NCBI GenBank assembly: GCA_038025085.1
Contig: CM076140.1
Coordinates: 32,847,501-32,911,500 of the forward strand
DNA: 64,000 nt
Direction: 5' to 3'
From: Tetragonia tetragonoides
Lineage: Eukaryota; Streptophyta; Magnoliopsida; Caryophyllales; Aizoaceae
The notes below the pieces were generated by a model. That model saw only the letters and a program-made list of their open reading frames with translations. It was not told the DNA's origin and made no database searches. Shown here in pieces: positions 37,001-49,553 of the stretch (its first letter is position 1; each line of letters starts with the position of its first letter). The position numbers and the translations under genes were made by a program.

Positions 37001-38269
37001 TAGCCTATCGCATTTTACATCATGTTAGTAAGCATGTAGATTCATAGTAGTAAGCATGTTGTTTCAATAAGTTGATGTGAATTTGACTATTTAATTGGTA
37101 AACAATATTGGAAACATGTAAAAGGTATATTGTTAGGTGGTTGTGAATTCGAGTGTTGATACTCATTCATGTGAAACTATGCCATCGGAATGGTGAACTT
37201 AAATTGTTCATTTTGTAACTGTTGAGTAGTTACTTGCGATCCCAAAGTATGTGTATTACTTGTTTATGTGAGCACCTTATGAAAATGAATTGATAGTTAA
37301 GACTTCTTTGGTAATGGATCCACCGAAGGACGCGAATGAGAATTTGTCACTGGGTATGTTGAGTGGGACTATAACTGCGGGTATGGCATCAACGTATCGA
37401 AAGCTTGTATCCATACTTGAGTAATTGGGCAACTTAGTTTTGATAAACAGTTCTTCTTGTAAACCTAAGGGTTGAGAGAGGGTATGCATACTTAGGAATA
37501 GAGGAAGTGTTTCTAGGAGTTAATCTTTACTCCGGGACGGTTGATCCCTTTTTGTTAATATGCACAGGACTAAGATCCTTTTGAATCAACTGCGATTGAT
37601 TTGACAATTCATGCGATCCTCTTGTCTCTAATGGACTTGGCTGATGGATAATAATAAATATTGATATTTTATTTGGTGATTGATGCATGTCTTATTTAAG
37701 CATGTCGTCTTTTAATTATTGAAAGCATGATTGTTATTATTTTTATTTAAGCATGTTGACTTAACTTGGAGATTGAAATGGATTATGCGGTATTGGTTGT
37801 TTTTCTTTTTACTTGTGTTTGTTGTTTATTTATCTTCAATGGTGGGCCTATGATGAACCTGTACAGAATTCGTTCGTATGGGGTAGTAGATTGACAGGAT
37901 CTGTGTAGCTCATGTTTGGAGCTAGAAGAGGCGATCATAGAAGATAATATATATTCTAAAAACAATTATTTATTTGTTTAGATTTTGAATTAATGTATTA
38001 TCGGGAGTTTATTGTAATTAGGTTAATCTCTTGCATGAGAACTAATAGTTTAATCGTTTGGATTTATTTGTTTTAAGTTTAGTTTGGAAAGATAGTTAAT
38101 ACTTAATTATCTAGTATGTTTTTTTCGGGATTTAAACATTTGTTTCTTTCTAGCATTGTATTTAATTTGAACATTAAATACGACGGTAACGCTTTGGATT
38201 TCCACTATTTTCCGCTGCAACTCGTGATTTTAAATGGTTTTAAATTAGGCAGAAATTCGGGGTGTTACA

Positions 38270-40697
38270 ATGTTTCCACAAAATCAATCACATCTTTTTT
38301 TATTAAACTCCAAGCACCTTTGACGAAATTGAGGTTATAACCATCCGGTCCCGGGGCCTTAGAACCCTCACATTGCCACATTGCTACATTGCATCTCTAA
38401 TCTCCTCTTCACTAAACTTTTCTACTAATTCTCTTCCTTGATCTTTTGAAATACACATCAAACCCAACTCCTGGAACACTGGGCGAGACACGCATTCTTC
38501 CTTAAAGATGTCTTAGAAGTAATTGACAGTAGCTTTTCGAATCTCACATGGCCTTGTTAGAGTATTCTACAGTACTCGCAGTTTCAATAAGTCATTCCCG
38601 TGTTTTCTACTCGAAGCTAATGCTTGAATAATCTCGTATGTTTGTCCCCTGCTTTTAATTAGCCATTTCGTTCTTAACATTTGGGCCTAATAGGAATCTC
38701 TCCTTCTTGACCATCTCCATAATTCACCTGTATCATGTTTCTTCATTTGAAGCTCTTCTAGGAACAATTGCCTTTGAGTGGCCAAATTATCGTATTCCTC
38801 GTCTTTTCTTTCACTCTTCAACTTTTTGATTTTGGTCACTAAATTCCACCTTATTCCGCTCCTTCATTTTCTGCTTTAAAATTATCAATTTCTCACTTAC
38901 ATGGATTTGACTTGCATTATTCTCCTCCGTCACCTGTTGCCACTCTTGTTCCACAAATTTCATAAAGTGAGGATGATCTAAACAAACAATCTAATACGCG
39001 AAATGGCTCTGGGCCCCAATTTTCCACCTCTGTGTTGATCAATAATGGGACATGATCGGATAGATCCCTCCGCAGTGATGTAACAGATAAAGACGACCAT
39101 AAAGATAACCAATCAGAGAGAACACACATCATGTCAAATCTTGCTCATAGACCCCCCACGGAACCATGTATATTTCCCTCCCTTCAGTTCAACTTCCATA
39201 AGCTGCATTTTTGTGACAAAATTTGTAAAGTCATCCACTATAATTATGTTACCTCTTTCATATTCTTTCAAAACGTCATTGAAATCCCCAAATAACAACC
39301 ATGTTGATGAATCACGTGCCCACTCCACAGCTAGCTCATCCCACATCTCTGCCCTCAACGCTACATCGTTCAGAGCATATATAGTTACAATGCTACATTC
39401 CAGATTTTTTTTCGACCAAAATTCTCTTCACTAGAATCCAGTTCATTGCTATGACTTCGGATTGTGAAACAAAAAAAAAAATATTTCCACGCTAACACAA
39501 TACCTCCGGAGTTATCTCTTGCTTGTGAATATCTCATTTTGTAATTTGTCTTCCTTCCACACCTTCCTTAATTCCATATCACTAAAACTGTCAAAATTTG
39601 ACTCCTGTATTGCCACCATATTCGGTTTGTGCTTTTTTATCAACCTTCTCAAAACTGATTTTTTCTCTCTGCCATGAAGTCCTCTAATATTCCAGTTTAA
39701 AACTTTCATATTAATACAATTTTCGATACGCCTCTAATATGAAAATAATGAATTCAGGCATTCTTTTATTTTTCTCATTCTTCTTCCTCCTCTCGCAAAA
39801 TCTTCTTAATTCTCTTCACCAATTGTCTTATCGCTCTCTGGAAAAATCATCCCAAGTCTTCTTGCAAAATACTATAAACCAAAAGGGTTTCCTGATATGC
39901 TCACCTCCTTTTGTATGCCATAATTAAAAGTACTGCCCCCAGACACCAATTTACCGATACAATGGGTCCTGTACCCGGAATACTGCCTTTGCCAACTATT
40001 ATTGCTCTTTGCTTTCCTTCTCGCCTCCTTCTTTTATCTTGCTTTTTTCTATGATGAGCTGCCAACTCTAACAATAGAAAATCCTTCCCCTCGTCATCAA
40101 TGTTATTTTGGGAAAATTCAATTTCCTGCCCAATAATGATAAGCCCACTTTTACACTCGATCCATTTCACGATCCATGATTCCCTGACCCAAAGTCAACT
40201 TCTCTGTCTTTAATGATTCCATTCTTATTGGAAACTTTCCCTTCATAAAATTCAATGTGATTATTGTTCAGTGAACCGTTTAAATTCTCCCCTTCCCAGG
40301 GCTTTTCAAAAGATTGTCTGGGAAATGATTCATTCTGTTGGGAATGATCACTTAATAACTCCTCTTGTACTTCTTCTTCATTCAAATTCTTTGTCATGTC
40401 AGCATTTTCTTGGTCAATGTCAATATCATCATGTTAGCTATCCGCTTCAAGTTTTCAACTGCTTCATCAAGCATCTCAGTACTTTTTTCGACACCAATGT
40501 TTCGACTATGGTTATCATCTACTTCCTCTGTATCAACCTCTTCAGATTCTACAACATTACTGTTCATCTTCCACTCATCCCACTCCTCCTTGCTTAAAAT
40601 TTTGTAATGCTCCTACATGACAAATAATTTATGGACTTTATCATTGACACAAAAAGAAATTGTTCCAATGATATGAAACATAGAACCTGTAAGCACA
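38270..40697 (-). pseudogene. LINE endonuclease, start of RT, and upstream ORF part
   Basis: The minus frame starts MKVLNWNIRGLHGREKK at 39709, the N-terminus of the apurinic-type endonuclease (catalytic N and, further on, QE in VAIQESNF). Later motifs are LLFGDFNDVL, FRGGSMSK and SDHVPLL, with the endonuclease His in SDH. APGPDGYN-like sequence near 38340-38360 begins RT. Between 39901 and 40697 acidic and basic frames (EVQEELLSDHSQQ, HHRKKQDKRRRREGKQ) are the end of ORF1. Element C cuts it at 40697. Confidence 0.8.
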
Positions 40698-41997
40698 TAT
40701 AGACGCCTAAAAAGCGTCGTCAGATTTCTCAGCAAAAGCCCGATGATGAAAGGAGTAATTTATACACATGAATATAGGTAAAATAAGGTCTCAGGTTTTT
40801 CTTCGATCACTCCATTATTCTGATCACATTCAAAAGCCTCGTTCAAGAGTTTTCCAATGATACCTCTCGTGTCTTTTTTTGACCCTCGGTTGCAAAGTTG
40901 CTAATTGAGGGTAAACCGTCTTTCACCACAGAAGGGTAAAGTGATCTTTTCACATTTTCGAAATATTCAAAACTCATCCAAATAATTCAAAATTGACTGG
41001 ATGTCATCATATGACGACATCCCAGTGGCAGCTCGACAGCTGCCAACGGCTCAGCCAGAGCCGTCAGCGGCTGTTGCGAGAGCCATCAGCGGCTCTCGCT
41101 GAGCCAGTTGGAGACAGCCTTTTCACCTAGTTTCTTCAATTTTGACCCCATCTCTTCACCGGTCCAACACTACTCCGTCCACTATAAATACTGCCCTCCT
41201 TCCTCATTAAAAAACAAACAGTCTACAGTCGACACCCTCTATTCTCAATAGTATTGACTCTGAGCTTTTCTCTCTTTCTTCCAAATTAATTCTTCACTTG
41301 AGATCTGTTTTACTATTCAATTGTTAAAAAGCCTTTAGCCCACATCCATTAAACTCCTGAGGGCTCAAATTAAATTAATTGTTTAACAGTTTATTTTCTA
41401 GTAGTCAAAATGTAGATATCATGCAAATCATGCTCTTTTTATTGCTTCCTAAATACTATCTTTCAATTCTGTAAATAAGCATCTCTAACTATTGTAACGC
41501 TCAACTTGCCAATCGAATGCATATCTAAATAAAGGGTCAATAATAAACGTCATGATGCTTGTGATGAATCAATTAATAGTCTAATCTAGGTTGTTAATCC
41601 GATTTTGTGTGGGATGTCTTTAAATTATTAAGCAAACTTGAGTTAGTAGAGGCCGTCATAAAACGGGTGACTGGGGTGCCTAACACCTTCCCACATCGTA
41701 CATTTGCCCCTGAACTCTTTATTCTTGGGTACTCATATGTTCTATATAAGCGGGAGTCTTTATAAAAACATGATTAGTTCACTTTTCGCACTACTGGGGT
41801 GTCCCTTCGATTTGTCCCTTCGATAAAACGTCGGAAGCTGAATTTTGACCTCTTTCATGGTTTTTATTCAATTCAAGTCTTTTCAAATACTTTTCTAACT
41901 TGACGGTTCCTTGAACTTATCTAAAGCCCCCAACTTACAAATTTTCTATAAGGACGCACTCTGCGAAAGCGAGGCCAAAAGTTCCCGGGACCTTACA
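40698..41997 (+). repeat. 5' LTR of element C
   Basis: TATAGACGCCTAAAAAGCG to GGGACCTTACA, about 1.3 kb. TATA box CTATAAATAC at 41182-41191; a cluster of GCCGTCAGCGGC and CCATCAGCGGCTC motifs at 41025-41110 precedes it. Confidence 0.85.
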
Positions 41998-41998
41998 G

Positions 41999-42016
41999 TG
42001 GCCACTTCACTGGGGA
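41999..42016 (+). other. Primer binding site of element C
   Basis: TGGCCACTTCACTGGGGA, one base after the LTR. Same site as in element A. Confidence 0.75.
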
Positions 42017-42891
42017 TTTATTTAAGAGGGTGAGACTCGAAAGTCGAAAGTCATATTTGCTTAATTGTTTAATAACATACTCCATATATTGCATCATTTG
42101 CACCATTTGCATCATTTGCATGTGCCTTGGCACAACTTTTGACCATTATCAATCCTCGAGAAAGTTTGGGTCGTAACTTGTAGACAACCCGTATATCTAA
42201 AGGAATATACAGTTGTGCTATCGTGCAAACCGGAGCTTCCTCACCCACGACTCATCAACTCTTGTTGGTGAAAGAATTACAATTGATATGTCGACCATAC
42301 GCCGGACGGAAATTGGAATTTGTTGTGGTAACCTCACAGGAGTCAAAAGCCTCTAGCCCACATTCGTGTATTATGGCAATTGTAATTTGTTGTGGTAACC
42401 TCACAGGAGTCAAAAGCCTCTAGCCCACATTCGTTTATTCGCTTGTTTGTTGTGCATGTGTCGTTGTAATACCCATTTGATCACATGTTTGCCTGTACCT
42501 GAGTCGTTGTAATGCTTGCCTGAATGCATCAATGTCGTCACTATGTGCCAACATGTACTTACGTGCTAGGAGTCTTTTTCTTTTATTTTTAGGTAGTTCC
42601 TAAATCCCAAAAATAGTGCGAGAATTTAATTCAATGAGCACTTATTTCCTGAAGTCATGGAAAAAAAAGGGGGAATTTCTAGTTTAAAAAAATTGCAAAG
42701 AAAAAAAGAGTCAAACTTTTTCTTTTTACTCCTCGTTCCCTTTCCCGTTTTCTTTTTTTATCCGGAAAAAAAAATTGAGATACGAGAAAAAATCGAGCGA
42801 AAAAAATGGTCGATTTTTTTTTTCCTTCTTTTGAGACAAAAAAAATAGAGCCCAAAAAAAATATATACAATCCCTTTAGTCAATTTTTTAA
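42017..42891 (+). other. Leader of element C, first part
   Basis: Colinear with A's leader (13035-13870). It contains a local 63-bp duplication at about 42318-42440 (GTTGTGGTAACCTCACAGGA and following) and A/T homopolymers. No gene. Confidence 0.6.
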
Positions 42892-44014
42892 GGGATATTC
42901 CAATTGGTAGGCCTCAAGTTTTTGCTTTTCCAATTGGTAGAACTTCTTAGACGCGAATTCCAGCTGGTAGGGAACGTGACCTCTTTTTGCCTTTGTCCAA
43001 TTACCCGTTATGTTTTGTGTTTGACCAATTTTTTGGGTTAAGTTTTGTTAACCCGAATTATGATGCCCAAAATACCCTCAACAGATACAATTTCCCTCTA
43101 GTTCTTTCATCCCAACACCTCCATAACCACCCACCACTCCCACCACCAATCCTCCACCATTCCAGTGGTAAACACCATCCCACCACACCCCTCGAAACCC
43201 CCCACCCCTACTCACACCCTTCCTGAACCACCACGAAACCCACCCAACCCAACCCAACCCACGAAACCCTCCACCCCCACCTTTAAACCACCACACCCCG
43301 CGCCACCCCCACCACCCACCTGAAACCACTACGACACCATGCCTAACCCAACCCACGAAATCCCCCCCACCCACCCGGAACCACCACGAAACCCCCACCA
43401 CCCACCCTCCACACTACACCCCACGAAACCCCATCCCCACCACCCACCTTAAACCACCGAAAACCCCACCCACCCCACGAAAACCCACCACCCACCCCTG
43501 AACACCACACCCTATACGAAGCCCCCCACCACCCACCCTGAACCACCACGAAAATCAAGTAATCAAATTTTATTTTGGTACCTTTTTTATGGTCAATTGG
43601 TCATACGAGATCTGATTTGATAGTGGTGGTAGTGGTTGGTGACTTAAGGAGAGAGAGAGAGGGAGAAGGAGGTTGTCATGGTGGTGGTGTCTTCTGAGGA
43701 GAGAGAGAGAGAGACAAAAGGGGTTTTGGTGGTGGTGGCGGTCTAAGGAGAGAGAAGGAGAAGGGGGTTTTGGTGGTGGTGATGGTGGTTTGTGGTTTGA
43801 AGAGAGAGAGGTGGTAAAGTTCAATAATGGCACCCTTTTAAGTGGGGGTATTAAAGACAATTCGTAGAATTAACGGGCAAATGGACGGTAAAGGCAAAAA
43901 GAGGTTACGGATTGGACGGACTGAAAAATAAAAGCCTACCAACTAGAATTCGCTTTTAAGAAGTTCTACCATTTGGAAAAGCAAAAACCTCAGGCCTACC
44001 AATTTGAAAATCCC
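42892..44014. mobile_element. Non-autonomous MULE with about 120-bp inverted repeats
   Basis: The left end GGGATATTCCAATTGGTAGG and the right end (reverse complement GGGATTTTCAAATTGGTAGG) are inverted repeats of about 120 bp, sharing TTTTTGCTTTTCCA and GGTAGAACTTCTTA. The flanks are 9 bp, ATTTTTTAA (42883-42891) and TTTTTTTAA (44015-44023), 8 of 9 identical. Long inverted repeats with a 9-bp duplication are the signature of Mutator-like elements. No transposase is present. The interior is a CCACC-rich minisatellite and a GA/GGT-rich tract. Confidence 0.8.
43110..43560. repeat. CCACC-rich imperfect minisatellite in MULE
   Basis: Variants of CCACGAAACCCACCACCCAC and CCTGAACCACCACGAAA recur. 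Gly/Trp-rich minus frames and His/Pro-rich plus frames are composition artefacts. Confidence 0.7.
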
Positions 44015-44732
44015 TTTTTTTAATTACTCGTCCATCGACTTCATTTCTTTCTTTTCTCATGGTATGAGGGGAAATAATCGGGTTTTAAGGCTAAGGTTTT
44101 CATTTTCTTCTTTTCCATTTCATTTGCATTGCATTGCCTTGTACATTTAGACGCTCCATGCTAGGATTCATAATTAGTCATCATGCATACATTGTTGTCA
44201 TTTTGCATCTGCAATTGTACAAAAAGTCCAGGTCATGCATTCATCTATGTCTCCATTTGTTCGCTACGTCTCATACACTAGAAGTCTAAGACGAGTCGAT
44301 CATAAGTGTTCTAAGGGCATTCTAGGAAACATCCATACATTGTCATACATGTCGAAGTCAGTCCTGCATGCATCTTGAATAGTGTCGTCATGACTCTGTC
44401 GTCACATTGTCATCATCATGCATTCGAGTTCATATAGACGTCCTTAGGTTCATTCACCTTAGGGGCTATCGAGGGTCTTCTAAAAGTCATGAGTCTTTGT
44501 TTTCAAGTCCTTTCTTTGGCGTTCTTCTAAGTTGAGACTTGTGTTCAGGATTGGGGGCTCGAGGAAGAATTACGGTGACAAAGGTTGGGCTCGATCGTTC
44601 GGCGCATTGGTTCGCGTACAAGCTACATCCAAGATACCACCACATTCTAAAAGGCCATCACCCCATAATCCATCACCACCACAAAGCTCACCGTCACTAC
44701 ATACATTCTTCACCTCACCTATAACCCCTCTC

Positions 44733-45481
44733 GATTTCACAACGACTAAAACCACTGCGAAAAGCTTGATAAGATTATGGACAAGTTAAGGAATATTGCG
44801 ACTCAAGTTTGAAGATTCAAAGAGAAAGAAATAAGACGAAACAAAAACCCTTTCTGACTCCGACTCTGAGGAGGATGGACCAACACCCTGTTATCTAAGA
44901 TTGACTCTATGCTAAAAACCAGCGGCCTGTTTGCCAACTACAATGTTAATGTTGGTAAAGGCAATCCAGTCAAGGGCAGGCTTCCAGCCAAGTTCTCCAT
45001 GCCCGAGGATTTGACATTCACTGGAATTGATAATCCACAAGAACACCTCAAGGCCTTCACTACAGCCATGGGTTTGAGAGGAGTTGACAAAAGTATCTAC
45101 ATTCACTTGTTTCCACAGACTCTTGATGCCCCAACTCGTTGGTTGTTCTACACCTTGAATTTGGAGAACTACCACACTTGGTCAGATTTCACTACAGTCT
45201 TCCTTGCACGCTACAAGAAAAATGTTGCTCTACCTATGACCCGTCGAGAGTTAGAGATCACCAAGAAGAAGATGAGGCATTCACTGCTTTCCTTCAATAT
45301 TGGAGGCTAAAGATAGCCGAGCTCGTCGAGCGACCTTCGCAAACTGATGAAATTCGCCAATTCATCAAGAATCTGCAACCTGCTTACAAGGAACACCTCA
45401 TATATCAAGCAATTGACTCCCACAACCGGCTCTATGATGTGGCTATCCTAATTGAAGATGACCTTCTTAAGAATTCTACTT
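44733..45481 (+). pseudogene. gag of element C, broken
   Basis: Conserved blocks in order: FSMPEDLTFTGIDNPQEHL, MGLRGVDKSIYIHLFPQTL, WSDFTTVFLARYK, and, after a one-base shift near 45250, ERPSQTDEIRQFIKNLQPAY and YDVAILIEDDL. Same Gag core as in A and D, with different wording at many positions, so C is a distinct subfamily. The N-terminal TKTTAKSL frame is also shifted. Everything downstream of this point is deleted. Confidence 0.75.
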
Positions 45482-47660
45482 GAGTTGTAAACAATGCGAG
45501 TATCTACAGAGGGATGTCCTCCATATCTTTGTCAAACAGCCCGTGCTCGAGAAGTTGAAGAGAGTCGAAGTCTCCTAGTGTGCAAGCCTAGTCGAGTGCA
45601 GTCAAGTCTAATGATGTCTAGTCTGTCTTTTCAATTCGTCCACATAGTCTAGCTTACTTCTCGTGTAATGCTTTTCTTCGATTCAATAAAGATTCAATTC
45701 GTCCTCCGTATCTTTGATTCCTATCATTGTTCTTTGTTCAATCCTATGACGAACTTAAGTTGCCTATGATGGAATAAAAAAAATTCAAAAATAAATAAAT
45801 ATTAATAAGCCTTCATTGTGGAAAACATCAAACAAGAACTCCCTAATGATCATCTCCATTGAGGACATACAATTGAATCGTTCGTCCTAACGACAGGAGG
45901 CATTCATTTGGCACCTCACATCAATATCCTTTACTACCCTATATATCGTTACCACTTGCAACCCTTTGAGCCTTAAACACATAGCCTTTCATTTCTTAAC
46001 CACATCATCCTTACCCGGGGAATGGGTGTGTGGGACATCGAAATACAAGCAACCTTCTAGGCAAGGTGGAGCGACCTACAAAAGAGTCACTAAGAGAAAT
46101 ACCAAAAAAAAAAAACCCCAGAGAGAGAACTTGAAAGTTCAAGAGAAAAAAAAAAAAACAAAAGAGAAAAATTCGAGAGCGATCAAAGATCCAAACGAGT
46201 GCAAACACTGGAAGTGCATCCAAAATGGTGGCCTTACCTAAATATTGGTCCCTAAGCCACAATGCCAAGACCACAAACTTATTTTCCATCTAGCATTCTT
46301 TGGGGAGGGGATTTACATTGGGTTTCTTTGAGCCTTTATCCTTTCTTTGACACGTTTATCCAGCATGACACTACAACCCGAAAGCCCTCCAAGAGGCACG
46401 ACCATTCAATTGTATAGTCCTGAACTACGTTGGTCTGATTCCACACACTGGATACGTAGAAAACCTCAAAGAGGCCCGACCACGACAACCACTTTGTCAT
46501 ATTATCATAAGGAGTTCTCCCATTCCACCATTCTCATCTAAGGCTAAAAAAAAAAGTGAGCCCGGTAGGTTGAAAACCCGAAAGGGCGACCTAGGCAAAA
46601 GTTTGGGCAACAAAAAAAAATTTCAACATCCTGAGGCAACTTAAATTTCTAAGGATTTAGAACATGGATTCGCATGTAAGCATTCTCTTTGGTCAGTTGT
46701 CTAGAGTCTTACTCATCGGCTTTCTCGTAGGCTTGCACACAGACTTCCCAATTGAGGGCTTTTTCAGAATGAGTTGGTTCCTTGTCCATTTCGTCCCCAT
46801 ACATTAATTTAGGATATTTTGCACCAATGCATCAACATCCATAGCTCCTCGAGTAGGTCATAATCATCAAGAACCACACATCAAACTGGGGGCTGATTCT
46901 CCCTTGACTGCACCCAGTCTTGTCCACTTGTCTCATACTCTGTCAAGATCACAAAAAGAATGAAATCCTTGATCATGAAAATTTTTCAATATGAAGACCC
47001 TCTTTAGACCCTATAGGAATGTCGTGCATACTAGGCTATATAGGCTGCATGGAGCTGTGAGTCAATAGAGTCTGCATACATCATATTTGCATAAGTACTG
47101 GAGTCGCCTTCAAAGGCAAGCTTGTGTAGATGATTCATCAATGTCTTAAGTCTTTGCGTGTTTACATGTCAATTCTCCTTTGCCCGTGCACATTACTATG
47201 CCGTATTCTTGTGCATATTGTCATGGTCAGTCGGGCATGTCTATTGCATCTTTCCCCAATGTGCATATCTCCACTGCAGGTTGGAGTCTACCCGCTCTCC
47301 ATTGAAACCAGCAAGCCCGGAACAAAGTGTTCGACAAAAAATCATGATCAAGCCCAGAAGCGACCTTCCGGACAACAATCAAGAACCGAAGCAAATTTCC
47401 AATAGCAATCAAGAGTGGAAGCGACCTTCCGACTACAACCAAGAATGGAAATAACCTTCCAACAACTGTTTCAAGCGTGAGGGAACGGACCCGTGGCCCA
47501 CAAATTCAAAATTCAACAGTCGACCTATTTCACGTACTGTATACTATCAGCTAAGACTAACCCGATTGTTTTGCAGGCCCCAAATGCACAAACACATGTA
47601 TTTTTTTAAACACATTTATTCAGCGCCAAGCGTTGGACTAATTCTAATTTTGTGTAGCAG
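45482..47660 (+). other. Non-coding block of element C
   Basis: No credible gene. Colinear with B in reverse from about 45750 to 47560. Contains the post-integrase box GAACTACGTTGGTCTGATTC...GGATACGTAG (about 46422-46462) also present in B and D, although the integrase itself is gone. The first about 270 bp are not recognised. Confidence 0.55.
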
Positions 47661-47667
47661 TGAGCCC

Positions 47668-48805
47668 TCTTAATATAAAATTTATAGGGATTAATGCTCC
47701 CTTTACAATAACACATTTATAGGGATTGATGTGCCATTTACAATAACACATTTATAGGGATAAATATGACCTTTACAATAATATTATTATAGGGATTAAT
47801 GTGCCCTTTACAATACACATTTATAGCGATAAATGTTCCCTTTACAATAACATTTTTATAGGGATTAATGTGCCTTTTACAATAATACATTTTTAGGGAT
47901 AAATGTGCCCTTCACAATAACATTTTTATAGGGTAATGTGCCATTTACAATAACATTTATAGGGATTAATGTGCCCTTTACAATAACACATTTATATGGT
48001 ATAATGTGCCTTTACAATAATATTCTTACAGGGATTAATGCGCCCTTTACAATAATATTTATAGGGATAATTGTGCCCTTTACAATAATATTTTTACAGG
48101 GATCAATGTGCCCCTTACAATAATATTTATAGGGATAAAAGTGCCCTTTACAATAACATATTTATAGGGATAAATGTGCCGTTTAAAATAACATTTATAG
48201 GGATTAATATTCCCTTTACAATAACATTATATAAGGATAAGTGTGCGCTTTACAATAACATTTATAGGGATTAATGTGCCCTTTACAGTAACACATTTTA
48301 TAGGGATAAATGTGCCCTTTACAATAACATTTTTATATGGATAAATGTGCGCTTTACAATAACATTTATAGGGATTAATGTGCCCTTTACAATACCCACA
48401 TTTATAGGGATTAATGTGCCCTTTACAATACTCACATTTATAGGTATTAATGTGCCCTTTACAATACCCACATTTATAGGGATAAATGTGCTATTTACAA
48501 TAACATTTTATAGGGATAAACGTGCTCTTTACAATAACATTTATAGGGATAATACAATAACCTTTATAGGGATAAATGTGCCCTTTACAATAACATTTAT
48601 AGGGATAAATGTGCTGTTTATAATGGCATTTTTATACGGATAAATGTGCCCTTTACAATAATATTTATAGGGTTAAATGTGCCCTTTACAATGACATTTT
48701 TATAGGGATGAATGTGCCCTTTACAATAATATTTTTATAGGGTTGAATGTGTTGTTTACAATAACATTTTTTTAGGGATGAATGTGACATTTACAATGAT
48801 ATTTA
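47668..48805 (+). repeat. 3' UTR minisatellite, about 32-bp unit, about 35 copies
   Basis: Consensus like TTTATAGGGATAAATGTGCC followed by CTTTACAATAACA, with units of 29-34 bp. It sits at the same 3' UTR position as the arrays in A, B and D but is unrelated to them in sequence. It leaves repetitive frames such as FIGINVPFTI. Confidence 0.85.
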
Positions 48806-49122
48806 GGCACTGCTTGTTGAGGATAACCATTCTATACTATCCACTCTCAAAGTGTTACTCTCGCTAACCTTCTCATTTTCTTTGAATACAGGTCCCTTGT
48901 AGGCATCAATTCCCCACCGCGAGCGTTTTGCCACTGCTAACCATTACCTTTTATTTTTCTTATGTACACAGAGATGAGATCATAGCACCCACCGAGCGTG
49001 TCTAAGTCAAGGTTTTCCTTAATATGCATGCATAATATACACTCTCACACACCAAGTGCACATCAGCATCCTGCATGTCGCCTTCGGAATACTTCGATCA
49101 TCGCTTTTACTCAAGCTCGATC

Positions 49123-49136
49123 AAAGTGGGGGTTTC
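49123..49136 (+). other. Polypurine tract of element C
   Basis: AAAGTGGGGGTTTC adjoining the 3' LTR start TGTAGACGCC. Confidence 0.85.
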
Positions 49137-49553
49137 TGTAGACGCCTAAAAAGCGTCATCAGATTTCTCCGCAAAAGCCCAATGATGAAAGGAGTAATTT
49201 ATACACTTGAATGCTATTTTTGCTTTGATAGGTAAAATAAGGTCTCAAGTTTTTCCTCGATCAGTCCTTTATTTTGATCACATTCAAAAGCCTCGTTCAA
49301 GAGTTTTCCAACGACACTTCTCGTGTCTTTTTTCCGACCCTTGGTTGCAAAGTTGCTAACCGAGGGTAAAACCATCTTTCACCGCAAAAGGGTAAAATGG
49401 TCTTTTCACATTTTCTGAATATTCAAAATTCATCCGAAAAATCCAAAATAGACTGGATGTCATCATATGACGACATCTAGCTGGCAGCTCCACAGCCGCC
49501 AACGGCTCAGCCATAGCCGCCAACGGCTGTGGCGAGAGCCATGAGCGGCTCCC
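49137..49553 (+). repeat. 3' LTR of element C, interrupted
   Basis: TGTAGACGCCTAAAAAGCGTC onward, closely similar to the 5' LTR at 40698. It breaks at 49553 within the GC-rich motif cluster (CCGCCAACGGCTC), where element D begins. The remainder was not found on the other side of D. Confidence 0.85.

Larger units (their letters stand above)
32403..38269 (-). mobile_element. Tekay/Del-like solo LTR, interrupted by Copia
   Basis: On minus it starts TGTAACACCCCGAATTTC at 38269 and ends ATGATATTACA at 32403. Without the Copia insert (33482-37000) it is about 2.35 kb, long but normal for Tekay/Del. It contains no coding frame, so it is probably a solo LTR. It interrupts the LINE between FVET and SLWATSAF. 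The flanks (GTGAT and ATGTT) do not form a clean duplication. Confidence 0.65.
40698..49553 (+). mobile_element. Element C: Tat-type element, internally deleted
   Basis: 5' LTR 40698-41997, primer site, leader with a MULE insert, broken gag, then non-coding DNA, 3' UTR minisatellite, purine tract and the first part of the 3' LTR (49137-49553). Protease, RT, integrase and the antisense cargo genes are absent. It shares its post-gag block with element B. Its 3' LTR is cut by element D. The 5' flank is GCACA. Confidence 0.8.

Noticed and set aside
43078..43558. Gly/Trp-rich minus frames resembling glycine-rich proteins
   Set aside because: CCACC minisatellite inside a MULE. No signal peptide or conserved domain.
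45966..46541. Lys-rich frame and neighbouring frames in element C as a gene
   Set aside because: A-rich low-complexity DNA. The corresponding region of B has no matching open frame.
47938..48643. Repetitive FIGINVPFTI frames
   Set aside because: Product of the 32-bp minisatellite, no start context, interrupted by length variation.
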